Shown here: one piece after another, positions 1-10,690 of the stretch | Layout: every line of letters begins with the position of its first letter | Position numbering within the stretch: the first letter of the stretch is position 1 | Source of the DNA: Nymphaea colorata | Lineage: Eukaryota; Streptophyta; Magnoliopsida; Nymphaeales; Nymphaeaceae | Length of the DNA stretch: 64,000 nt | NCBI RefSeq assembly: GCF_008831285.2 | Contig: NC_045143.1 | Location: forward strand, 310,001 to 374,000 | Direction: 5' to 3' | The notes under the pieces: generated by a model | Told to the model about the DNA's origin: nothing | The model's database searches: none | What the model saw: only the letters and a program-made list of their open reading frames with translations | Position numbers and translations under genes: made by a program

Positions 1-1880
1 TTTTAAAAATAAACTAAAAGAAACAAAAATGGACTCAAAATTCATATAACACACTTTTTTGGTTTGGAAAAGATTGCAAAATATCAATTGGCTCTCACCT
101 GTTATTATTGTTTGAAAACCATTTTGTTGGTAAAAAATGGCAAAATTTTCTGAGCATCGTGAAAAATATCAGTGTTTGTGGTTCGTCATACTTTTGTTCT
201 GTTCCTTGACTATTAATCTTGTTTTGTTACATTTTATCACCTTTAGTGGATGATTTGGGTGCTGTGTTAATGGATTCTCAATTGCAGATGAAGAGCATTG
301 CCAACAAAGTTTAACATGCTTCCACAAGAGGCATCACGACCTTTTGATAGCGGTTGAGACGGATTTGTGTAAGCCATCTCTTGTAACTTCTTGAAATTTG
401 GTATCCTTTCCTGCCTTTTGTCGGAGTTAAACCTCATACTTTTTCCTCTGATTGGTCATATAGGATAGTTGAAGGTTGGGGTCTCATGGTTCTAGAGGTG
501 AGTTAAAATATTTATTGGAAAATTTTCTAGTTGATACCCTGTTAGATGAAGCTTAATTGTTGCCTGATGTTTGTCCAAATTCACAACTTCTCCTGATCGC
601 TGATTTGCTATGCTTAAATAAGCAAAATAATGGCTGATTTACATTATTTAGTAAAATGATGAACACCCCAAAGCACAAGTGCATGGAGAGTTGCATGTCA
701 AATTGCTTATTTACTTTATTTAGTAGAATGATGAACATCACATACAGCAAGTGCTAGGGGAGATGCATCTCAAGAGCTCATCCATTTGGCTAGGGTTTTG
801 AATGTAAGAGCTGCCAGCTTAAGAGGGTCCAGAGCTCAATTCGTAGATTAATTGAATTGGATAGGCTATTGATTCAATGAATCAGTTGAATTGAGTTAGA
901 ATTGTTTATGAATTTAGTTAATTAAAGAATGTGTTTTAAATTTAAAAATGTTATTTAAATAAAAATAGGAAAATAAATGCAGTAAAAAATTCAAAACATT
1001 AATATGAAATCATGAACAATTTAAAGAAATCTATTTTCATTGTATCAGTTGTCCTATTTGAAGTTTGAACATATCAATTATTTCAACATATGAAATTAAT
1101 AGTCATACGTGAAGCGATTTGAACATGTCGGAGAATTTTTTGTTTCGGTTGCTATCAAGTTGGATTAACAGGTTTGCCTTTCTTTTTGTGTTTCAAATAG
1201 AAAGTTTTTTAGCCAATGGTTGAGATTTTGGCTTTTAGCGTCTTTATCTCTGAGCTTGTGCTTTTCCTTTCTCATTTCTTTTCCTTTTTCCGCAAAAAAA
1301 CTACAAGGATTTTGTTTGTGCTTTTTTTTTTTTGGAATGTAGATGTGCACAAAGCAAAAGAAATTCAGCACTGCGGAGGACCCATTGGAATCTTCCTTAC
1401 AGCTTTGTGATTATCTTTCACAATGTCTACTAGCAATCAATATCAAAGGTTATACATACAACTTCAGCAGCCCTCATCGTCTCCCTCTTACTGTGTAATC
1501 ATATTGAAGTTAATGATAAGCCAACTTTTAATTGCTAAAATTTTAGGAAATTTTACTAAAGTAAAAATGGATTATCAATGTTTTTGTAAAATTTTTCAAA
1601 TATTGTGATTAATAAGTACATCTATGGAGTTGGGCTATATGATGGGTGATTCTTTTTGGATTGGCTGGTTCACTCCCAAGTCAGGCCATTCAGCCAAAAA
1701 TTGATAGATTTTTTTAAACCCTTGGACTTAACCCTTGCATCTGATTCGCCAATTCATTCTGATTTGGACCAATTCTTATAAAAATACTTCAGGGTGCTAC
1801 TCTGTTGCTATAATCTGGAAGGGTTCTGCCTAACCCTTGTCTTGTCAGCCAAAGAAAAAGGAGAGGAAAGCCTGATTATG
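1..1880 (+). pseudogene. Broken copy A of the mitochondrial KAS gene (exons 7-8 and flanking introns)
   Basis: This stretch follows the intact KAS gene from about 19,731 to 22,540, introns included, so it is a genomic duplicate and not a retrocopy. Exon 7 survives at 288-368 with the same 81-nt length but has two in-frame TGA stops, at 289-291 (TCG in the intact gene) and 355-357 (CGA in the intact gene). Exon 8 survives at 464-497 at its original 34 nt. Exons 9 and 10 are missing: sequence matching 20,411-20,420 joins, near 617, to sequence matching about 21,372. The rest (620-1880) matches intron 10 of the intact gene. The 5' part would lie beyond the window edge or has been lost. No protein can be expected from it. 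Confidence 0.85.
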
Positions 1881-2709
1881 TGGAGCCTTTTGTTGTCTCT
1901 TCTTGAGGTAAATATTTAAATGTTATTTTAGTATTAATTGATTGCTTGGATTTGAGTTATTTGTCATAATCTTCTCAGGATGCACTTCGTGCACGTAGAG
2001 TTTTTTTCGAACAGTTGCCTAATTTCATTGGTCTGGCTGTATCTTTAAATTTTAGCCAGTAGTAAGCAACAAGACGAAGCTAAGCTCGCGAATCTGGTGA
2101 GGCATAGGTAAAATATATTATATATTTTAGCAAGTAAGCGACGCATAGCGAAGCATACGTTTTAGGGCAAAAATGGTCTAATATATAATATCCACAAAGG
2201 TCATGTCAAAAATAAAAAAGCAACATGAAAATTGCATTTTTTTTTTCTCACGTCAAAATTAAGAATGGACGATGACATGTTTTGCCAGCTGTTATGCAGA
2301 CAAAAATAAATTAGCTGTTATTAACAATTCTATATCAAAGGTTATGTAATGTTAAGAAAGAAAAAACATTACTTTCTGTAATTTAAACAATATACTTAAG
2401 AGGACCTATTTCATGCAGTGGTTACAAGTTCAATAAATCACTAAATTCTACAATTCTACCAAACATTTATTAAATTCCACGTTTGAATTCAACAGACAGT
2501 GTTCAATAAATCCAACGGTCACCGATTTCATCCAACATGAGATAATTATACCATGCTGCTGAGAAAAAAAGTAATAAACAAAACAACAATATAACTCTAT
2601 GATAAAAATATACCCAAGCGTTACCACAAAACAGAGAGAGCTCGAGAGAGAGAGAGAGCTGAGTCATAAGAAGGCACGCGGGTTGTGCGCTTCAAATAAT
2701 ATTTGGGTG

Positions 2710-2945
2710 TAGGCCTAGCGTTTTCTGTTTTTGGTTTTATTAAGATATACCGGTGGTGAAAAGCACTGCTATAGATCTATAGCGGTGGCTCCACTATCAC
2801 CGGTATAAGGGCGCTCTAGCGGCGACAAAAATCACTGCTACAAACATGTAGCGGTTACCTTTATCACCAGTATAGATCTATACCGATTATAATTGTCACC
2901 GCTATAGGTCCCCCCACAAAAACAGCAACCACATGTGAGCTCCAA
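2710..2945. mobile_element. CACTA/EnSpm-like subterminal repeat fragment
   Basis: A dense set of short direct and inverted motifs of the type TATAGCGGTG / CACCGCTATA and CACTGCTA fills about 2745-2915. It is bordered by an inverted CTGTTTTTG / CAAAAACAG pair. This layout resembles the subterminal regions of plant CACTA elements. A canonical CACTAC terminus, target-site duplication and transposase were not found, so this is a fragment or a small foldback derivative. It lies inside the extra sequence that separates duplication copy 1 from copy 2. Confidence 0.45.
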
Positions 2946-2984
2946 ATCCATTTTTGTCTGTTCATTTAATCTAACTAGTCTTTG

Positions 2985-3395
2985 AAATGGGGACTATACG
3001 GACATGTACATGCAGTTACCGATTTCTATAGACTTTATCAACGTTGAATAACTTCATGGCTTATAATTTTGTTGTGAAATAAGGGGGTACATCTTTTTAA
3101 AAAAAATATGTTAGACATAGTGCTGACATGCTAACGTGTTTTTGAATTTTTATTTAAGCCAAGAAACTTTAATTCAAATCGGTTTTGGGAATGTTGGTCA
3201 GTTTTACTATTTATTTTTTGCCGTTTATAATTTAAAACCACATTTAGATTGAGGGAGATGAGACTAAAATATGTTTCCTATCAAACTACTATCGATTTCT
3301 ATAGGGACTAAAGGGACATATACATGCACTTAATGATTTCTATAGACTTTATGGACGCTGGATAACTTCATGACTCATACTTTTGTCTTTTTTCT
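2985..3395 (+). repeat. Pair of ~85-bp direct repeats
   Basis: The segment at about 2990-3078 recurs in diverged form at about 3300-3390. Both share GATTTCTATAGACTTTAT followed by an AACTTCATG word. They are separated by about 220 bp. Both lie in the extra segment of duplication copy 1; no gene is evident. Confidence 0.6.
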
Positions 3396-4947
3396 AAATA
3401 TTTTAGACATAAATCCATGTTCCTCGACCTTTTTTTTTTTTTTTTGGTAGATCAAAGGCATTTCCATGCTTAAGGATTCATAAATAAATAAAATGTAAAA
3501 TGTTCGTCATATATTGCAATTGTGATTTTATTAAACTAGCTAGTTGCATATATGGATATGATTTCCAAGTCAACAACCTTGAATTTTAAGTTATTCGTAT
3601 ATTGGTAGGACAAGACCACGTTTCTAAAGATAGAGATCCCATTTATACTTTTTTCTTTAGTTCGAGTTTAATGTTTTAAAAACCATCTTGTTTTTTAAAC
3701 TCGGGAGAAAAATAATCAACTTTCATATCATGTAGGTTAAGGTAGAAAAGTTTGGGGAGAATTGTGATCATCCCAATCTCCATTGCAGGTGTATTCATGG
3801 TTGTATGTGCCCTGTTACTCGTTCGAGGGAGAAGAAGACACATGGGTATGACATCAAAGGCACTAAAACATGTAGTAAGGCAAAGATGGTATTCTAACGG
3901 GCATCAAAGAGCTTGTTTTTGCCCTTCTGTTTACCTTACAAATTGAGGCCAATGGAAGCTTTCCATTGATCTTTTTCACCAGGTGCAGGTGATAGACATC
4001 GTAAACTGCATATTTGTATCCCTTTTTTATTGTTGGAATGAAACTTGTTATAAAGAGCTTGATGCCGGTATCTGTTTGAGCGTCTCAATGTGGTTCCTTT
4101 CGTTTGATCTGCAAGGGAACAAAAAAATGCAGAAAAATGAAGTAATCATGAAGGGTTTGCCATGTGCAATGCCATGATGCAGTTGAAACATGAAGTGAGT
4201 ATTTTTCACCATTGCCTTTTCTTTCCTTTTTGCACTTTTGAAGATTAACATATTTCCTTGTTATAATATATTATATATCTATATAGATGGTTCTATTGCC
4301 AGCAGAAGACATTATGAATCTAGTGTTGGCGTCTAGATTGCAATATGGCTGATGTGACGATAACTGTTGTGTTTGAAATTAAATTTTTTGCATTTACACG
4401 GATTAGAAGTTCAACTGATTTAACCGCATTTAGATAAAAACATGAAATCGTAAGCTATTTGAAATGAAGCTAATTTGGTAAAGAGAGATAGAGATATCAG
4501 AGTCAGATACCCAAGGAAAAATCTACTTAAATCTAGTCCAAATAGTTAAGGCTTGAGGCTTGGTTTTTTAAGACAACAATGCAGCATGTACCCGGGATAA
4601 ATCAAATGTCACTAATATGCCGGTTTGCATAGATTCGCATGCGATCTCTTAATTTGTAAAATCGAAACTTTACCATATTATATAGCGAAACCTGCATCTC
4701 ATCTCAGACAGGAAAACCTAAACGAAAACAAGCCGGGTCGTAAATATAGATGGGAAAATCTTTAGATGAAAACAGTTGCGCCGCAGGAAAGGGGGTACCC
4801 ATCTCAAGCGCAATGGGCGTGGTGTTTCACGGAGTAGGACGGCGATGACCATGTCTCTTGAGCTAGTGATCGGCTGCCTACTACCTATTAGGTTGAACTG
4901 CCGATCGATGTATGAAGACTGCCGACCATCAGAATGATCGAGTGTAT

Positions 4948-5705
4948 ATCTTTTGCCATTTGTTGTGCAAACAAAAAAAATTTAGCTGTCATTAACAATT
5001 TTGTATCAAAGATTATGTAATATTTAATACCTTGCAAGTATTGTAGATGAAGGGAAAACATTACTTTCTTTAATTTAAACAATATTCTTATGAGAGCACT
5101 TGTTTCATCCAGCGGTAACCAAGTTCAATAAATTCACTAAATTATGTGATTTTATCCAACATTTGTAAGTTCCACGATTTGATTCAGCAGACAATGTTCA
5201 ATAAATCCAACGCTCACCGATTTCATCCAGCATTAGGTAATACCATGCTGCTGAGAAAAAAGTAAGCAAAACAAAAATATATCTATATATGTAAAAAAAA
5301 AAAAAAGGACAAAGGTACAGCGTTAATCACAAAAGAAAGAGAGAGACCTGAGTCATAAGATGGTGGCAACTGAGTTGGTAGTATCTTCCATATGGATTGT
5401 TTTCGGTACTTGAGTTACTCCGTCAAGAGGGAGGCAAAGACATTTTCATGATCAAGGATACTTGAACAAATAAAATGTAAAATCTTCCTCATATATTATT
5501 GCAAGTGTCATTTTATAAAAACTAGCTAGTTGCACATATGGATTTGATTTTCAAGTCAACGACCTTGTTCTTCATATATTGGTAAGACAAGCTCATATTT
5601 CTAGACATAGAGATCCCATTTATATTTTTTTATTTAATTAAAATTTAATGTTTTAAAAACCATCATTGTTTTTAAAATTTGGGAGAAAAATAATCAACTT
5701 TCATG
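4948..5705. repeat. Segmental duplication, copy 2 (partner 2240-3720)
   Basis: This is the shorter partner of the duplication at 2240-3720. It has only about 80 bp where copy 1 has about 750 bp, so it approximates the form without the CACTA-like insertion. It holds no recognisable coding sequence. Confidence 0.75.
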
Positions 5706-6370
5706 AATAAAACATCATTTAAAGATATTAAGAAAAGGCAGCCGGTGGATAAATAAATAGTAATTGTGTACACCGGTCAGGCTCTTACCAAAATTGGTAA
5801 TCGGGACTCAGATCAGACTATGATGAAGGAGTTTGATCCGAGTTCTCCGATCAATCTTTAAAAGCGAGAGCAAGAAAAGATACATATTTTGATTTAACTG
5901 AGATTCAGATTCAGTTCCTTTATGTATAATAAACCAACTGGATTCTAACATGAACATTCTCCTTAATTTGCTTTTGAAGTTATATCCATATTCATTAATT
6001 TTGACTATTAAATTCAGTGAAAGAACATATGAAAAGAGTGCATAAAGTTCTCAAACTCTCGATAATGTTTTATGCAAGGGAAGCCTTTACTTCCCTTTTA
6101 TAGCCTTTCCCATTAAATGTTAAGAGATAAAATTGGAAACGAAAAAACAAGGTTATCGCAACGGTTCTTTGTTTTGAGCAATACTTTCCTCGTTTTCTTT
6201 CCTCATTTTCAACGTCAATTTCCCTCTCGTCTCTCGATCTTTCAAGGTCTCTCTCATCTCTCGATTCTGCGGGAGGTGCAGCTGTCTTGGGTGGCACCAG
6301 CAACCAGCGATGCACCGGAGCGTCCCCGGAGCGGATCTCCGACAACCACTCACGAAACCATGGTAAGAGG

Positions 6371-6411
<41 letters not shown>

Positions 6412-6420
6412 GCTAGACAC
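5706..6420. other. Intergenic stretch with a CT microsatellite
   Basis: No gene is supported here. A perfect CT tract runs at about 6373-6408. The open frames in 6070-6534 read through this simple repeat and the neighbouring palindromic cluster and look fortuitous. Confidence 0.6.
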
Positions 6421-6690
6421 CCTCTTTCGAGGGTTTCTGAAACCAGAGGAAGCCCTTTGCCTCGAGGCAGAGGGTTTCCTCTGAAACACTCTCAAGCGGA
6501 GGGTCTCAGAGTTCAGAGAAAACCCTTGCCTCATGGCAAAAGGTTTCCTCTACAAATCCTCTGCCTTCGAGGCAGAGGGTTTGAGGCTTGAGAGAGTTTC
6601 TTTGAAACTTTCTCTTTGGGGTGGACGATTTTTCAGAAAAACCCTCTACCTTGAGGCGAAGAGTTTCTGCGTCGATGTAGCTCGCCTTGA
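6421..6690. repeat. Palindrome-rich cluster of GAGGCAGAGGGTTT-type repeats
   Basis: Degenerate units around GAGGCAGAGGGTTTCCTCTG recur four or more times, mixed with their reverse complement. Two clean palindromes are TGCCTCGAGGCA (near 6459-6470) and a hairpin with 9-nt arms CCTCTGCCT (6558-6566) and AGGCAGAGG (6570-6578) around a TCG loop. Several nested stem-loops are therefore possible. No known family was recognised. Confidence 0.65.
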
Positions 6691-7244
6691 GAAAGTTTTA
6701 ATATATTATATAAGTTCAAGTCCGACTAATGAGTGAATTTTCTCAAATTGGTCGGTTTCAATATTTTGGAACCCACTTCCCAATAAGGTTTCTCAAATTT
6801 GTTTCTTTGTTGTCATCGAAATCTTGATTTTGTAAAGTTCTAATTTCATGAGCTGAGATAATCTGTTGAGCAGTATACCAATCTATGGTCGAGAGCTTTT
6901 CTTTTGTTTGTAATCTCTAAGAATTCTATTCGGGCTTCATCACTGTGCCATGTCTACATCAAGATATATCTTTATTTACCCTTGATATTTCCTTGAGAAA
7001 GGGGAGAAATTTCAAGTTGTTGCTATCAGTTGGTTGTATGGAATTTTGGATGACCTTCGATATGAGCAATGAGGTGAAGTTCGATGAAGTTGAGAAAGCT
7101 TGGCAAAGGATATTACATTGACTTTGACAATCAGGCATTTGCAAGGGTTCAACAAGGAAATACTATGAGAAGAAACCCTCATATTCTATAAGATTCTGAC
7201 AGGATATCAAAAAAACAAGAGCACCTAGAGCAGGGGGCTTGGGG

Positions 7245-7469
7245 GATTTCTCTACTGTCATTGAGCTGAAGGAGATGGAATGAGTTTCCTCTAAGCAAAC
7301 CTCAAAAGTGCTTATAAAAAAAAATATAGGGGGGCACCGTGGGGGAGGAATTCTGTACTGTCACTGAGATGAAGGTGATGGAATGGGCTTTCTCGCGAGG
7401 GAATTTCTCTACTGTCACTAAGTTGAAGGTGATGGAATGAGATTTTTTCAAGCAAACCACCAAAGTGCT

Positions 7470-7527
<58 letters not shown>

Positions 7528-7775
7528 CACCAAGAGGGAGGATTTCTGTACTGTCACTGAGCTGAAGGTGACGGAATGGGTTTTCTCGCGAGGGAATTTC
7601 TCTACTGTCACTAAGTTGAAGGTGATGGAATGAGCTTTTTCCAAGCAAACCTCAAAAGTGCTTAAAAAACAAAAAAGAAAGGCACCAAGAGGGGGGGAAT
7701 TTCTGTACTGTCACTAAGCTGAAGGTGATGGAATGGTCTTTCCTCCAAGCAAACCTCAGAAGTGCTAAAAAAAAG
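7245..7775 (+). repeat. Minisatellite with six copies of a ~30-bp core and an embedded (AT)24
   Basis: A core of the form TACTGTCACTRAGYTGAAGG followed by TGATGGAATG occurs near 7252, 7353, 7410, 7549, 7603 and 7707. It sits inside larger units that also share GCAAACCTCAAAAGTGCT and GGCACCAAGAGGG words. One unit contains a perfect (AT)24 tract at 7475-7522. Minus-strand open frames across 7312-7967 are by-products of these repeats. Confidence 0.85.
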
Positions 7776-10690
7776 AAGAAGAAAAGAAAAAAAAATGATA
7801 CCTGTCAGGAATTGTAAAATTATGGGGGTCAAAATCTCAAGTATCAATTGCAACAATCTTTTGTACATGCGAGATTCCAAGTCAATGTTTACTCTTTTGT
7901 TGTGCTTTTCTATGAGGATGAGAATTACTCCTCTATGTTCATATCCTAGAGATGTAAAGAGTTCCATTCAAGAAGCTTGATAGCATTGCCATGAGGTACA
8001 TCTTAATACTCATGAAATATTTTTGGTAAAAGAGAACAAACACTTGCACTCACAAAGCTCAAGTTGAAATTCTTAGAGATTCTGGCAAATAAAGTTGTGA
8101 TCCTATTGATATATTGCTCACCTTTTGCTCATGAAAAAGTGTAAGCAAAGTTTTCAAACAAAATTCATCCCCCTTTGCATCGAACTATTTTTCCCACAAT
8201 TAATCCCTGCTGTCAAACCTAAGGCTATTTGTTCTTATTAGAGTATTAAATCATAACCTTTATTTAAATCAATGACAACACTATGATGCTTGAAGGGGTC
8301 CTTGATGAGAAGCAACCATGTATTTTCTACTTCAAGCAAAAATGCTTTCTTTGGAGGTTTTAGGGAAGTGGAAGAGAGATGGCCAATTAGTTTGCCGGGG
8401 AGGAGGTGCAGGATAGAACCTTTTTCTTTTTGTTTTTGGTTGATTTCTCTTCTTCTTGTTAACTTCTCTTATGGCAGACTGAAATTAGTGGAGTTTGGCA
8501 GACTGAAATTAGTGGAGTTTGGTTCAGTTTGGAATTACATTTAGGCCATGCTTGGCTTTGGCTTTTCTGTGTTTGATCTCCATATTTTTTGATTGTGAAG
8601 GGTCTACATGGTTTAAGTAGAGGGTTAAAAACTTCTCAAAATTGGGTCTCCCCTCTCTCTTCCTCTCTCTCTCTCTCTGTCTCTCTTTCTCCATGGTATT
8701 GATTTCCCTCTTCAGGTGAGTATTGTTCTCTTATCATATTCAATTGTTTTTTTCTTCTCGTTGGAATATTTTCTCATTTTTTTTTATGTGCATTTATGCT
8801 TCTTCTCCTTACTTGCCATGTTCATCTCTCTTTGTCTCCTTCCAACCAGAAAATCTCTTCTTTTCAGCATATGGGTGCTGGTCTTTCAGGTGGTGAGTAT
8901 TCTTTGCTATCATGTCCACATATTGTTCAGCTAGTTTGCATTTCCACTTGTTTAATATTGAAGCAACGTTAATTGCTAGGCACTTCTGGGCTTCCCTCTA
9001 TTGACATTGAAAAAGTAAATATTACAACATGGGATCTAGGTAAGTCTTGAATATATAAACATTTCAAGAAAACCCTGAAAATGGTTTTACACCTCCTAGG
9101 TCCAACCGTGGGTGGAAAACTAATCCCCTTTTCAATAATATTTGGGATCATCATAAATTTCATTTTCTTCTGTTCTTCTTGGTAAACAAGATTTGTGTGT
9201 TTCACAATTCACACATACACATATAAGATCAGGTAATGGTGTTGTTGGCAAAATGCTTTGTATTCTCCCTATGTCACTATGTCTAGCTCTGTCTTCAAAC
9301 ACTGCTTTATGGTTGCCAGATGAGACTGTCAAGGTATGTGCATCTGCACCATCTCAATCATCTATTTCTTTTCTTTTTTTTCTTTTCTCTGTTAATGCTT
9401 AGCTTTCCTTGCTGCTAAGGTGTATGCCTAGCGCTGTCCTCAAACACTTGAATGCATTAGTTATATGCCAAGTTGTATGCCAATATAGAGCCTAATGAGG
9501 CCTTCAAGACACCAGCACCATGACAATTATCTCTTTCTTCTTTCTCTCTTCAATGTATGCCTTGTGCAATAAAATTGAATTTGGATTTGATTCTTGGTGT
9601 TTTGTGAAAAAATTTCAGGATTTTTTGAATTTCCAGTTCTTTTTGATAGATTTTTAAGCTTTTCCTTGCATGAAAACTTGTGAACAAAGGGATTAGGAGC
9701 ATTTCTTTCTATGGTTCAATTTACGAGTGTGTGAAAAAGGACATCTTTTAAGCTGAGGATTCATTGGAAGCCAACATGAGCCATTAATCATGTATCTTGT
9801 GTGACGTATGGATATGTCCGACATTTTGTATGCATTGTATTTTCATACTGAGGAAAATTGCTAGCCAATGAAGCTCAACCAAGAGTTTGTGAAGAAATGG
9901 ATTCAGAGCATTTTATCATTTCTCCTGTGTATTTTTCCTGTTGCAGTTGCTTTGCAAGAGGTACATTTGAAATTTCTTGGGAAATGGAAGGAATCTCTGA
10001 ATATGTAGGTGGCAAGTTTATTCATGTTGGTGGTATCTCTTACTACTTACAGCACCATATGTTGGTGGTATCTCTTACTACTTACAGCACCATGGAAATG
10101 ATTATTTTGCTTATTCATTTCCTTGCATTTAAATGATGTATCTTGGTGTTGTTTTACCTCTGTTTTTTTCCAAGCAATATTATTCTTTTTGTCCTCTTCT
10201 CATTACATAATCTCTTCTCATTACATAATCTGTCTACAAATCTAATAACTTGAAGATGCATTGCAGCCTGGCAGATATGGCATCCAATCCATTCCATGCT
10301 CTTTTCTTCATTGTTTTTATGCTATTAGCATGTGCACACGTTTTCTCACTTACCCCAATAGATGCAGGGAAAAATGACTGTCCTTTTTTAAGTTTAAGCA
10401 TTCTAAAAGTTTTACAGTTTGAATAAGGTCTTGCCCAGGCACCATCCAAGCTTTACCTGGTTGTTATGGTACCCAAGTAATTACTCAGGTATCTGGCCAT
10501 TCTTGCTTAGTGATGCGACTTAGAATGTAATGTGGAAATTTGGAAAGTTAGTTTTTAAGTTAATAAACATAAAAATCTTCCTTATCATTTTCTTATGCTC
10601 CTTTAAAGTTGATTTGTATTGCTTTTCTTTTTGGAATATGGCAGCAGGTTCTTTTTCAATCCATGCATAAGAAGGCCTCATAAAATGAAG
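7776..10690. other. Intergenic stretch with small tandem duplications, no supported gene
   Basis: Three perfect two-copy tandem repeats are visible: 24 bp at 8473-8520, 35 bp at 10024-10093 and 18 bp at 10194-10229. A CT-rich stretch lies at 8645-8690. Exon-like open stretches (for example 8866-9036) were examined and could not be tied to a family. Confidence 0.6.

Larger units (their letters stand above)
2240..3720. repeat. Segmental duplication, copy 1 (partner 4948-5705)
   Basis: Two blocks here, about 2275-2672 and 3440-3716, match 4948-5361 and 5440-5702 in the same orientation with clear but substantial divergence. Shared landmarks include the stretch ending in the words CTGAGTCATAAG (2658 and 5349) and the AACTAGCTAGTTGCA word near 3534 and 5520. 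Copy 1 carries about 750 extra bases (2675-3430) that copy 2 lacks. No coding potential was recognised. Confidence 0.75.

Noticed and set aside
3752-3946. Short open frame with a membrane-like segment (PISIAGVFMVVCALLLV) then basic residues
   Set aside because: It resembles the transmembrane stretch of a receptor kinase, but no ectodomain or kinase exon was found nearby.
6070-6534. Open frames of 85-154 aa on both strands
   Set aside because: They read through the CT microsatellite and the palindromic repeats; composition is repeat-driven and there is no family match or splice support.
7312-7967. Minus-strand open frames of 101-110 aa with repeated SVTV motifs
   Set aside because: The repetition is that of the DNA minisatellite, including an Ile-Tyr run made by (AT)24.
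8866-9036. Exon-like pieces giving MGAGLSGG and then GTSGLPSIDIEKVNITTWDL
   Set aside because: The start and the WDLG-like end hint at a small GTPase, but no further exons or G-box motifs follow, so no gene can be supported.
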